From Salisapilia sapeloensis (lineage: Eukaryota; Oomycota; Peronosporomycetes; Peronosporales; Salisapiliaceae), in NCBI GenBank assembly GCA_023334545.1, contig JAADVB010000036.1, forward strand, positions 1 through 64,000: a stretch of 64,000 nt of DNA, in the 5' to 3' direction. Positions 12,201-23,638 of this stretch are shown one piece after another. The translations under genes were made by a program, and so were the position numbers. Within the stretch, counting starts at the first letter, position 1. Each line of letters starts with the position of its first letter. The notes beneath the pieces are model-generated. The model saw nothing but the letters and a program-made list of their open reading frames with translations. It searched no databases and was not told the origin of the DNA.

Positions 12201-12401
12201 GAATAAATCTGCATCCAAATCTGCCGCAGATGGAAAGAGCGTATCAAACTTCCATTCCGTCAGTATCCTCTCTGTTCTATCCACTACTTGATCCACTAAT
12301 CGAAGGCATTGGTCATCTAGGTCGAGGTCAAACACTGGCGCAGCTCGGTTCGCTTGTGTAACAAAGCACGCGACTTGAACAGGCGCTTCGATACCTTCCA
12401 T
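9278..12401 (-). CDS. Degenerate kinesin-like coiled-coil protein (motor without a P-loop)
   Basis: The first ~370 residues follow the layout of a kinesin motor but lack its nucleotide-binding signatures. VQVACFVTQANRAAP sits where kinesins have the first strand; FDTLFPSAADLDADLFFERV matches the FDxVF...QxxVY segment; GINSNVIACGVHPTQKFRLL replaces GYNxxIxAYGQTGSGKTxTM, so the Walker A lysine motif is gone. HAHFFFRLSVF stands for SSRSHAIFxI, and LHLVDVVDAKE for LxLVDLAGSE. After a Ser/Pro-rich linker come about 400 residues of coiled coil. Exons: 10194-12401, about 10000-10120 (ends at an AG|GTAGAT donor near 9937), 9679-9868 and 9278-9622. Total is about 990 residues. Start ATG 12401 (MEGIEAPVQ) is preferred over upstream in-frame ATGs because it sits just before the first motor strand. 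It probably acts as a scaffold or non-catalytic motor partner; that is inference. Confidence 0.72.
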
Positions 12402-12661
12402 CCTCAACTCTTCACGGAAAGGAAAAAGCAGCGAACATGAACATTTGAATGAAGAAACGTCAATCCGATCGATCGCTAATAAAAGCAACAAGACAAGATG
12501 CAAATGCTAAAAATAGTAGATTAGTTAGATACCATCCTCGGTCAGCCACCCACTCTATCACGACGCGCCGTCAAGTACTTGTCGACTCTGTCGTCGCACT
12601 TGGCGCCAAAAGCAGAGTATACTTATCACTTAGATTACAACGTTGACGGCGACGATCCATT

Positions 12662-13678
12662 TCATCGTTCTCCTGCCAAGACAGCTAGTGTATCAGCTTC
12701 ATCCTGGTCCATATCGTACACAGGCAATGGAAGTTGCAATGGTGGAGACGATTGTGGCAAAATCGAGAGTTCCTGAGACGCATTCGAAACCGAGTGCTCA
12801 CACGTTGTGCCTGCATCACAAGCTTCTTGCAGTCCGTCACTCTTACCAGCCACCTTTTCCGTCAGCTCATCAAAGAGACCGTGCTTCCATGCTGCGTGCT
12901 TGATTTCGAGAAAATGGATCACGTCCACGGCGTTCCAAAAATGGGCATTATCAAGCTTCCGCACGCGTGTGCCGTTCTGACTGTCTCGAAATACTTTTTC
13001 AACGCGTTGGACGTCGACTCGAATGTCATCTAGCTCGACGCCACTCGAGACTAAGAAACGCAGCAATACTAGGACTTCGTATTCGGAAGGACGGTAGTGG
13101 CCGCTATGGGGGTACAAAGTGCGAATGGTACCATGCTCCACGACCATCATACCCGCCGTCTGGACACATTCGCCCGCGACAAAGCTCGTGTGGTGGATGC
13201 GCGGGATCTTCTTCGTCTCCTTCTGACTTCCATACAGGATGCCGTCTCGAAGGACGAAGATCCAGCCATCTTCACCTGTATCGACGATCTGTTGAGACGC
13301 GTCGTGGATGAGCTTCCCGCCATGGACGGACAGTGCAAATTGCTGACGCTCGGCGTCTGTGTCACAATACAGCACCGTCTCCCGTTCGAGCTTGGTACGT
13401 GGCACACCTTCGACTTCTATCGACTCGTCGTCGAGCCACTCCCAAAAGCTTGGTTTCGACGGTAGTCGCTTCCACTCTTTATAGTACGCTCGGAGATTGG
13501 CACCGTATCTATGCTTTCGATCACAAACTTCGAGCCAACTCTTCTTGTCCACGACGGCAATGTTGCCAGCGCTATAGCCTTTGACAAGCTTCGGCGAGTA
13601 CTTTTTGGCGAGTTTGACAATCTCGTGCATGTTTCGGTACGTAGATCGACGTTTATAGTTGATAGACTCGTCGGTCAT
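12662..13678 (-). CDS. IQM-like calmodulin-binding protein
   Basis: Resembles the plant IQM (IQ-motif) family. One exon, 338 residues. Family-like segments are RSTYRNMHEIVKLAKKYSPK, SWLEVCDRKHRYGANLRAYY, a short linker with FWEWLDDESIE, LERETVLYCDTDAERQQFAL, GWIFVLRDGILYGSQKE, and the diagnostic HTSFVAGECVQTAGMMVVEH followed by PHSGHYRPSE. In plants, members bind calmodulin and some regulate catalase or stress responses (known of the family; not shown here). I do not see a clean IQ consensus upstream of the ATG at 13678, so either the calmodulin site has diverged or a 5' exon is missing in the upstream gap. The C-terminus is acidic and Ser-rich. It lies head to tail behind the degenerate kinesin gene with 260 bp between them. 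Confidence 0.7.
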   Translation of the reverse strand: MTDESINYKRRSTYRNMHEIVKLAKKYSPKLVKGYSAGNIAVVDKKSWLEVCDRKHRYGANLRAYYKEWKRLPSKPSFWEWLDDESIEVEGVPRTKLERETVLYCDTDAERQQFALSVHGGKLIHDASQQIVDTGEDGWIFVLRDGILYGSQKETKKIPRIHHTSFVAGECVQTAGMMVVEHGTIRTLYPHSGHYRPSEYEVLVLLRFLVSSGVELDDIRVDVQRVEKVFRDSQNGTRVRKLDNAHFWNAVDVIHFLEIKHAAWKHGLFDELTEKVAGKSDGLQEACDAGTTCEHSVSNASQELSILPQSSPPLQLPLPVYDMDQDEADTLAVLAGER

Positions 13679-14773
13679 TGCCGGGGTGGTGGCGTTTCCT
13701 GTAGATACTGTTGATACGGTCGCGGGTTGCTCGATCGTGTAGGAATCGATTGTCCACCGCCGTTCGCGACCGCCGTCTCGCGTGCCTTCTGTGCGGACGC
13801 TGGTGCGTTGTGTGTTTCCTTCTATTGCGGTTTCGATCGGACGACGTGGCCGAATGGGAACTCGGCTGTGTCCGTCGAGTGGGTGCTAGTGAGCTAGTGC
13901 CAAAGGAAGAAATGTGGCGACTCGAGAAAAATTCGAAGACTCAATGCGTTTTGTACAGTAACGCCTTGTTCTGTCTATCAGCCACGAAATAAAAGCAAAA
14001 GGGCTTGACGGTGTAGCTGCGTCTCGATGACAACACACGAGTGCGGGCAGCGAAATGGAAACAAGGGGTTTGTGTGGGCAAGAAAGGAACGATACGCAAT
14101 TGGAACACGTGCCTCAGTCACTGCGCACACACCGTTTTGCGTATTAATTACGTATCTGGATCTAGCACCCTCGAGATGTGTTCGTAGGTTGAAAATAGAA
14201 ATCGTTGGCGCCTGTGCCGATAAGCGTGGCGTTAGGAACAAGCATGAACATACTAGAAGACGTCCGCACGTACCTATTTGCGTAAGCGTCTGTGTATACA
14301 AGTTGACTACAAGTCCAATGCGTTGCAACGATAAGCGAGTAGTAAGAACGGAAGAAAACCGACTCTTCCTCGTCCCTCGCGCTTTACTTGAGCTCTTTGC
14401 GGCAAATTCGATTATGAATGCAACACTTCATCCCGCATGCCATTTCAGCCAATCCATATGCAGTAACGCAGACTTGGACCAATCAACGGGCGATCAGACG
14501 AAGAAGTCATGCCCAGCTTGCCGCATCTCGGTCGATAGTCATCCTGCTCCCGAGATTCGTCCTGCGGCCATTCATGATAGTACAGATGTATAGGCATTCG
14601 GCAATTCATCCAAAAGTTCATTTTTGTCGGTGTTTCTCATGATTTAATAGTAAAAACGTTTTACGTAGAGAAGACACCTGGTGCTGGACACCTGACCGGG
14701 TTCCGATCATCATTGAAGTAGTCGAGAAACTATTTACGTCACATGTTTCTCGCGAAAGTAGACTTTGGGCAAG
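13679..14773. other. Gene-poor divergent intergenic region
   Basis: About 1.1 kb separates the divergent IQM-like and helical-repeat genes. Open frames of up to 188 codons exist here on the plus strand (14027-14593), with a 116-codon frame overlapping on the minus strand, but their translations are Cys/Arg/His-rich, lack recognisable domains and look like chance frames. A CCAAT-like element with CCATTT lies at about 14440-14455, 320 bp upstream of the plus-strand gene. I see no tRNA, repeat or transposon. It most likely holds two promoters and perhaps 5' untranslated exons. Confidence 0.5.
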
Positions 14774-17700
14774 ATGAATGCTCCACCTTCCTCTACCTTG
14801 GAACGTACTATCCAAGTCGGTGCTGAAGCAGCTCGCTTCATTACTCAGCAGCAAGAGCTACAGCCCTACCTTCAGATTCCACTGGATCAGGATGCAAGTC
14901 GCACGCAACGTCTGCAGGACGTTGGACATCGAGTGCATCGCCTGGAAGAAAGCAATCGGCATAGATATCGTAGTCCGAAAAAAGATGGAAAGCAAGAGGA
15001 AGTAAAAACTAGTCAGTATGCAGCACTCGCATCTGCAGACTGGGACGACGAATCGGCCATGACAGAGTTACTGGTACGTATGCAAACACTGAATAGAAGA
15101 CTATCTTGCATGTAGCTCAATATAAACTTGCTACGCAGAAAACTATGCAAATGGACCAGGAGTGGGACACGAGATCCTGGACCAAGTTGAAGATACATGC
15201 CGCGATAGATCATTTGTACGACGAGATCGGCTTGTCTGACGACGACAGACGTCGGACCTTGGCGACCCGGATGCTCGTGCGATTGCTTGAAACGAGGTCA
15301 GGTGGGTCTAACTTTTCTATCGGGAAATACGTTTTGTTTTGCATTGTAACGACCTGCTTGTCATTCGTAGACGCAAGGGATCATATAGATACAACGCTGC
15401 CTATGATCATGAATAAGGCATTCAAGTCTCCCACTTCCGGGAATGAAAAACTAAATCAGTATCGCTTCATTATCTTGCTATCGACGTTGGCCGAGTGGTT
15501 TCCATACGTCATGTCGAAAGAGAACGCTGTACGTAAGAGTGATTTGTCTCGACACATAACCTGACTGGCAGTACACTTACATTAGTATCCAGGTGGCACG
15601 TAGTATCAAGTGGCTTACAGAGGAAGCTGACTGCTGTGCACAATTGGTGCAGCATCAATGGCGTCGATTTATTTCTGACCGGCACTATTCGAGAGAGGGT
15701 AGCAGCTTCGATGCAACATTGAGAGCAAGACAGCGGGTGATGCAAATGTTCAAGTACATGACGTTGCAACATCGTCTGAAAGCTATTAGAAAAGAGTTCG
15801 GACCAAGCAGCCTTTTACCTGATGTCATGCTCAGCTGCATCAAAATCCTATCTATCCTAACTACTCCTCCATCTGCAGATTCAAACACCAGCAGAATCAC
15901 CAGAATGAACGTTGACCAGCGTCGTGTTCTAACCTCCGGAGTTCTATCGGTTATCGTACCTTACATTTCGACCGACAATGACCGATCTCGCGCGACCCTT
16001 GTCATCCAAATCGTTTCCAATTTGAGCATTAGCCTCTCTCCAGAATGCATTATCGATATATTATCCACCGATGTTATCCGTCGGGCGCTTCAGTACTTAC
16101 AACAAGTCACTAACGCACAGTTGAACGTCACTTGCGATAGACAAACGTATCAAGTTCTCGAACTCATAACGTCTTTGGCAGCTATGACAGCTCAGGCTTT
16201 TTTCTATGATACAGGTCGAGAAACATCTAGTTCAAGCCGAAGAGGCCAGCTACGCTCTCGTAGTGAAGAAGACTACGTCAAACGTGTACTTCAGTCTACG
16301 ACAAGAGCCTTTCTTGTAAATGTGCAGATTATAAATCACTTACTCCAGTTTCTCCAAGTTACCAGTCATGACAATGCAGCTCGTATACAGCTTTTAATCA
16401 GCTTGAAACATTTAATTGCAGCAGAAGGTAGAACACCGATGTTAGAGTGCTTGACGAAGAACGGAGGGCGCTACCTCACACTTTTGTTGCAGCTTATGGT
16501 TGGTCAAGATCTAGTCATCGCAGCCAACGCCTTTGACGTTTTCCACGAACTTACAAAGCACCAAGATGCGCGCGATGGACTTACATCTGCTGGGGCTGTC
16601 CGTGCCCTCCTAAGCTTTATCCACCTTGCTAAAGCAGAAAAAGAAAGAGTTGTTGCCATGACAACGTATATGAGTCTCATAGGCATCGTATTACTCTCAG
16701 CCTACGATCGTTCTCCTCACAGCATCGAGTACTATCACAATAGCTTCGCGTCTATACATGACCGCATCTACTTCTTTTACGAAGTGCTGCTTTCGCTCGT
16801 GCTTTCCAGCCAAAGTGACAGAGATAATAATAGAGTTCGTATCGTTCGTCAAACAGCCTCGTTCTGGCATGACACACAAGCTCTCTCATCCCTTCTATCC
16901 GTTCTTGTACAAGTCCATCCAAAGTGCATGTCACCCCCCATGCAGAGTAAAAGGCAACGCAATATTAGTTGCATAGTCCTCGGGAGGTTCTGCCGATCAA
17001 GCAAAGTTACTCCATCACTGTTCTCAGAAGACACAGTCGTACATCTAGCTCTCAGTCTTCAATCAAATCGAATGGACATCCTTGAACAAGGAACGACTAA
17101 GCTATCTCAAGGCGAACGTTACCTCAATCAAGTTGGCGACATGGAAGCGCTTAGGGCACTAAGTCGACTTGCACGCTGTCCAAGCACTAGTGTAAATGCC
17201 TCTCTTCGGCCGTCTCTCACGTCATATCACGTTCCAGAGTGGCCACAGGCACTTGTATGTGACGTACTCACACGTCTTCACGTCCTGGAAGATATAGTTA
17301 TGCTCATCCGTGTACCGACGGATGCTGCAGAGTTTCCAACAACCGAAGTGGAAATGGTGTCGTCTGCGATTGAACTCGTCGGGTACATACCACCATTTCC
17401 ATTTGGAAGTGCAGCACGTGACCAGTTCCTTCGAGGTGGAGGGCAGCCAGAGCATATTAAGTATACAAAAGAGAAGCATGAGCATTTGATCAAGGTTTCT
17501 GTTCCATCCATCCTCCGTGTCCTCCGTGATGAAAATTGTATACTTGCATTGATCGAAAAGTGTTGCGCCAGTCTAAGCCGTCTTGCATGTAACCCAGCAT
17601 CGAGTCAACTTCTCCTGTCCATGGGATGCCTAGGTACTGCCGTCGTGCACCTCCCACAGATGCTAGTGTGCACACCAGTAAAAAAAGCTGTCATCACGTC

Positions 17701-18982
17701 TCATTCGGACGATAGCAAGCTCCTTCGCATCCCCTCGTCCTTATATACTTTATTGTCACGATTGTGTCTAGTCGAAGAAGGACGACAGCAGCTCATTCGT
17801 GCCCAGGTACTTCCTCGCATCCTCCGTCGTGCCCAAGTTTCGGATCCAAGCAGTCAAAAGGATTGTGCTTGCAAAGGTGAGATCGCAGCTATCATAGCTG
17901 AGGTTGCTCCAGTAAACGCTATCGAAGGAGCAGGTCCAGACCTGTTCCTCCGGTATCGAGTGCTGGAATGGCTTACTGCCATCTTGCGGAAGTACTTGGA
18001 AGATAAGAAAAAAGATAAAGTAATTGGACGATGCATGTCGAATGCAGTCAAGGCTATTGCTGCATTGAGTCAAGACGTACTTGTCTGGGTGCCACGCATC
18101 ATCCAACTCGATGTTATAGCTCCTATTGCTCCGTTCTTGCGCTCAAATACAAAAAATGAAGTTGCTAGAGATGGAATGATTCAACGGGATGCTGTAAAGT
18201 TACTGCGAAATGTAGCTTCGTACCCACTAGGTACTTACAACGATATCTTTTACAAGGACATTTGTAAAGATGAAAGCAGTCCTGTCATTCTTATCGATCT
18301 CCTACGGAGTCTTCATTTCGCCAACTTTGCTGCAAAGGCCCGGGGTATGCAGCAGAATGATCTGTCTGAAGACACGAAAGAAATTCTTCGCTTGCTTGAA
18401 CGGTGTCAAGTGAAACCGACGTCAGTTCCCGTGATATCAATCAAAGAAGGTTTAAAGAAACACTCGCCTCGTATCGAGAGTGTGCAAGCAGATCAAAATG
18501 TCCATGTAAAAGTGGATTTGAAAAGCGAGGATGCTACATGTAATTCCTATATCAAAGAAGAGGAAGGCATAATAAAAGCGAAAGCTATGAAAGTAGCAAC
18601 AAATACATGCAAGACAAACAGATTTGTAGTTTCCAGTCCGAAGAAAACGGACCTACAAGGCATTGACATCGAAGCTACACGACCACAGTCCATCTCTACT
18701 ACGCCCTTAAATAGTCCATCTCGCACACTACCAGATACCGAATCGAACTACTATACATTTGCACGACCCAAGCGACATGTATTAAAGTCGAAGAATACAG
18801 GACTCATGCTAGATCCCCTCTTCCAGTTGCCTGGTGTAGCAGCTTCTACCGATCCAACCCAAAAGTCATCATCAGACATACTTGATGCATCTCCTCGTGA
18901 ACTTTTACACGAGCTCGATCAACTGGGGCATTTCGTTGAAGTGAAAGCAATGCGTAATCAGAGTCCAGCAAAGCGTAGATAA
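14774..18982 (+). CDS. Large helical-repeat (armadillo/HEAT-like) protein
   Basis: No specific orthologue recognised. Four exons (14774-15073, 15139-15301, 15371-15528, 15593-18982) give about 1336 residues. The long last exon is built of repeated amphipathic helices with the Leu/Ala/Val spacing of ARM or HEAT repeats, for example MLVGQDLVIAANAFDVFHEL style units, DGLTSAGAVRALLSFIHLAK and CCASLSRLACNPASSQLLLS. An IQ-like helix, QLVQHQWRRFISDRHY, lies just after the last splice junction and could bind calmodulin-like light chains. The C-terminal 250 residues are polar and probably disordered, ending in a short conserved-looking helix (SPRELLHELDQLGHFVEVKA). Absence of membrane segments suggests a cytosolic scaffold. 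It converges on the transporter gene, with 73 bp between stops. Confidence 0.75.
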
Positions 18983-19055
18983 AGAGCTCGTAAGTCATAA
19001 GACGCATGCAAAAAGTGATGGCAAGACTAGCAGAAGAGAAATCTATTACAAATCT

Positions 19056-20513
19056 CTAGACTAGACTGTCTCCACCTTGACGCTTGTTCGATGTACCGTA
19101 TTGAGGCTTGCCACTCGAGTTCGCGCGAATCAGTCGCTGTGTCGATCCGGCACTTCCAGGTCGACTCATCGTCGGCGTCTGACGATACACGATCTTCCCA
19201 CTTCGTTTCCGCATGAGATGCGTCTTCTGCAGCGTCGGCGATGTGTACATTGGTGATCTTTCCACTGATCCTGTATCTCGTTGTCGTTCTTCTTTCTCCG
19301 AATGATATACGAGCAAACCAATGACAAGTACGAAGAGTGCAAAGCCGTCGTAGATGGTAAAGCTCTGAGCAGCAAGTCGACCCGTCAGCAACGGGATCAT
19401 GTACAAAAAGTCTGTGAGCGGCAGTCCGACGGCAGAGGATACGACAAAGAGGACACTACTGCCTTCTTTAAAGATGTATAGCATGAGCTGGTTGTAAGCG
19501 GTGTTGAAAATGATGAAAACGAGGAAAACCTCCAGTACGCCTTCATTACACTCAAGGTGCTTGTCGTTGAAATCCACTGGATTACCAAGGAAGCAGTTGT
19601 GTGCTGCCTCTAGGTACGGAATGAATTGACTCCATGGCACGGGAGGGTCACTGAAGGCACGAATGCGTACCGTCCAAATTGTTCCCATGCCGAGCAAGAG
19701 CTGGTACACAGAGATCCAGACGTTGGCGTACCAGATATCGAGATCAACACCTTTGAGTCCAATCTCCTTGTACACATTTGAGACTGCAGAAGGCACGAGA
19801 GATACGATGTAGAGGATGATCCACCCAGCGGTCGGGTCCGGCATGTTCACAGCCTCTTGGCCGGTAAAGATCGGCAGCATGTCGACGAGACCCCCGTAAA
19901 GTACGAGTGTAGCGCCGAGTAAATGGCCTCGTTTAAACTTGGTTGAGAGAAAGTAGTAAGATAGGACGAGATTAAACGGCAGGATGAGTTGGTTCAGGAC
20001 GTTGGCCAAGTTTCCACCAATGTGTGGCGTGGGGAAGGCGCTCAGGAGATTGTACAGTGTATCACATAGCGCCATGATGGCATACTTGTAGTGAGGGAAC
20101 TCTCGCATCTCAGGCGTAATGTCATCTACAGCACAAGGATTTAATCACACATAAACGTACGAAGAGAGTGGATGGCGTGCGACGTACTTGTAAACGCGAG
20201 TTTATACCTACATGCATAACATCATTAAAACCCACTGGCATAGTAGCTTTGGGTGTATACGCACATGACAACAGGGATGGAGCTTGCGAGGAACGCAATC
20301 GGGAGGACGATATTAGAAAAGTACCACAAAAACTCGCCATAGTCATACGTGATACGGCTGGACGGATGTGCAAACACAAATGAGGATCACTACTAGCAAA
20401 TCAAGCAACGGCATGACGTACGTATATAGCACTCGGTCGACACATCGAGAGGCGATGAGGAGTGTGAGGGCAATGGCCAACTTGGACTCCCACAACAAGC
20501 GTCGCACGTTCAT
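19056..20513 (-). CDS. CRT-like drug/metabolite transporter
   Basis: Member of the DMT superfamily related to the chloroplast CLT and Plasmodium CRT carriers. Four exons: 20422-20513, 20265-20357, a 20-nt microexon 20188-20207, and 19056-20125. The microexon encodes YKLAFT and joins VVM to NDITPEMREFPHYKYAIMAL, restoring a segment that fits the family closely. About ten hydrophobic helices are visible, including LILPFNLVLSYYFLSTKF, GWIILYIVSLVPSAVSNVYK and LEVFLVFIIFNTAYNQLMLY; the cysteine-bearing loop between helices 7 and 8 (AHNCFLGNP...LECNEG) resembles CRT. The tail is cytosolic, Ser/Arg-rich. Length is about 418 residues. CLTs move glutathione-type thiols in plants and CRT moves peptides and drugs from a vacuole; which applies here is unknown. 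Confidence 0.82.
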
Positions 20514-20605
20514 GCGTTTCGAATAGCTAAAAGATAGAAAAAAGCGTTTGGTTTGGTTTCAAATCGATTGCACATCACTCGAAACACATGATGCGTTATC
20601 AGGTT

Positions 20606-23397
20606 CTACTTGAGTTGTTTTGAGTGGAAACCAGCCATCTTGGTGCTCACGATTGCTGTCACTTTGCTATGTTCCATTAATGTATCATCGAGAGCTCGGT
20701 CTCGACCGTTGGATAGAAGCTCTGACAACAATTGCTCCATCTCCTTTGGCTCCGTGACGAGTTGTGATGCACAAGAACGCATGAACTCAGCGTTAAGCTG
20801 GACTTGCTGCAACGCAAATTTACTCAGATCCATCTTACGCAGCCACTCGTTGTATGCTTTGATGCTCATTTTAAGCATGTACTGGGCAAACCAAGTCGAG
20901 GAGAGGTCATCTGGGGCTGGTTGGAAGACCACGACCTTTTCTGAAAAGATATTTTCGACGTCAAGACGCATACCTCGTGCCCCGTTCCCATTCGAACGAA
21001 GAGCAGTGGGTTGACGACGCGTCGCATTGGTTCGATTGCGTGGAACAGGACTAGGATTTTCATGAAAAGCTTTCATCAGTTGTGTCTGGACACTTTGGAC
21101 TGTCTCCATCGCCACCACGACCATCTCTTGGACACTTCGAGGTTCTTCCGACACCTCCGTCCAAGCAGATGTCTGGAGACCTTGATGAAGTGTTCCACAA
21201 ACTTGCTGACCAAACGTCTTGGCACTATGCTGCAAAAGGTTGAAAGCAACGTCACGAAGCAGTTGCGTCATATACGCACCATCAAGGTGCTTTCGACGAG
21301 ACGACACTGCCGTCGGACTAGACGGAGGGATACATGCAGATAGAGCTTCGATACAGTCATTTAAACCATCGACAGCAAGGGTATCATAGACTTGGTACAG
21401 GTATACAAAGAAAAGCGGATGCAGCTCGACTTTTGGAAGCTCCTTGCCTCCAGTAGATAGTCCACAAAAGTCACCACGGTCTCCTTCCATGTAAACTAGA
21501 GCAGCATCCATGAGCCAACGCAAGAAGTGATAGAACTGTGCTTGGAGGAGATTGGGAAATAAAGAGCTCATCTCGGGCAAGATGACGCTACCGCTCTGGA
21601 GTAGAGGTTGCGTCTGACGAAGACACGTTTGGATCGTCTTTGAAAACGACTTTGCTGCCTCCTTTCCACTTTCAACAATTGCCACTGAAGTTTCTGATTG
21701 TCTTAAGGAACGGACGTCGCGATCAGTAGCTTCGAAGAGCTCAATGGCAGTCAAATGGAGCTGGTCGAAGACTGTACCAAGATGATATTGAATGCAGCTT
21801 TCCACCGTCTTTACTGCCCCTGACGCGAGTTGTAATGATGGAAAGATCTCATCGACTTCTTGCGCCTGTGAGAGTACTCCTTTCAACGTCCACATGAGGA
21901 CAAAGTACGCGTCACTAGTAGCACTACCATGGGCTTCAATCGACTCTTCCATACTTCCTCTTTCACTTTCAAGTTTATGGACATCACTCGGGTTACCAAG
22001 TTCGCTAGACGGACGCTGAAGTTGCGTTGTAGACATCTCAAGGTACTTGTTAAACAGGTCTGTCGCAAATGTCTGTAGAGGATCCTCTTCAGTAGACGAC
22101 GACTCAGGAGGTTGCTCCTTGTTATCTTCCGATGATGATGGCGCAAAGGTCTCCTTGTAGACTTGAAGTACGCGCATGAATGGAACGAGGAATGTGTCAT
22201 CCAGCTGCTGCAAGACGTGGATACCCAACGTTCCCTCCGTGAGGCTCTATGAAGTAGATGCATACATTAGACGAGTGCAATAGACGCTATGGTTGCTTCT
22301 GATACCTGTAGGTCCTTAAGCTTTGCAGTAAAGTAGACTTCATGCCAGCTTAAAAATTGCTTCTTCATATCGTCTGTACAAGCATTTAGTTGACTTAGTA
22401 ATTCCACTGCTTCGCATATCTAGTGGTATCAACATGCATTAGATTCGTTGCGTGCTAGATAGAGGATTCGACTGTATGACCTGGTCGGATGTGAGCTTTG
22501 GGTCTGAAAGACGACGGATTAAGATCGTTTCAAGCCCTTCTACAATCTTCTCAGCTTCCTTTTGGATCGTCTGGATATTAGGATCATTAAGTGATTGCAT
22601 AAGTACTTGATGGACACGGTAATAAAAGCAGACCAAGATCTACCTGGAACGATGTAATATGCTCATAGCGTCCTAATATTCGACGCGCTAGTAGGAAATA
22701 CTTTGTTGCATTTGCATACTCCTCCTTCTTTACAGCTTGCTTTAACCGTTGTGGCAATTCGAAAATAAACTCAAGGCGTTTGAGCAGACGATGAACGCCA
22801 ATGAGCTTTTCCACCTAATCAATATTGTTAGTCTACATACGAGGGATGTGGAAATTGGCTTGCGAAATGATGTACCTTTCCACGCTGAGGTGCCAGCGCC
22901 GTGTTGATCCGCTCGCTTTTATCGATGATCGAATCCATTTTGGTCATTACTTGTTCCATATCATTTTCCATACCAGAGACATTGTTCTAAAGAGGCTGCA
23001 TGTCAATACAGTACTTGATCAGAAGCTAGTGATGTGTCAAGATCAAGACCTTCATCTTCCGAATCGTGTCCGTTGCGCTGATAAACTTGTTATAATTTTC
23101 ATACACCAGCATTTGCATATTCGTGTCCAGCTCCTTGACTTCACGCACCAGTTCATCATCCCGGCGCAGTAAATCGTTCATCCCCATCGATTCCAGCATG
23201 TTCTAGGTAAATTCAAATATCAATTTTCCCATCTCAGCAAGTATCTTGCCTATGAATCGCACCTTGACATATGCATTCGAGTCAAAACTTGAGGAATCAA
23301 TATCTCTATGATCTCCAGTCCTTCGCTGCGAATCGGCGAGACCATAGTAGCTACTAAGAAGCTCCTGCATGCGAGAAATCCCATGCTCCTCGCTCAT
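20606..23397 (-). CDS. VPS51: VPS51, GARP/EARP tethering subunit
   Basis: Subunit of the Golgi-associated and endosome-associated retrograde tethering complexes. The N-terminus carries the family marks in order: [10 protein letters not shown], a spacer, [20 protein letters not shown], then [20 protein letters not shown] and [20 protein letters not shown], followed by [20 protein letters not shown]. These match animal VPS51 almost residue for residue. Exons include 23263-23397, 23050-23202, 22875-22986, 22644-22814, about 22491-22570, a further exon near 22320-22418 and a long last exon 20606 to about 22246. The last exon is mostly helical, with a Ser/Glu-rich spacer ([15 protein letters not shown]) early in it. 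Total is about 790 residues, similar to the human protein. Start ATG 23397 gives [16 protein letters not shown], directly before the YYG motif. Confidence 0.92.
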
Positions 23398-23638
23398 CCT
23401 ACTTGATGTTTTACTACGTGTCCATGGCAACAAATTAAACACATGCTATTCATTGGTTGTTCTTCTAAAAGATTGCATAGAAATGAATTGTTTCAAAACA
23501 ACGCAAAATGATCTCGGGAGCGCATTTCGCCCGTCGGCACCTCTCTCGCGCTCTATCTACCCATACAGTACATCTCTCTACCTTACGTTCTACCAAGAGT
23601 ACCCTCTCTTACACATAAATATACAGCGTACAGCTAAG

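Noticed and set aside
14027-14593. 188-codon plus-strand open frame between the IQM-like and helical-repeat genes
   Set aside because: Cys/Arg/His-rich composition without domain, overlapped by an antisense frame, no sensible splice partners; looks like a chance frame in promoter DNA.
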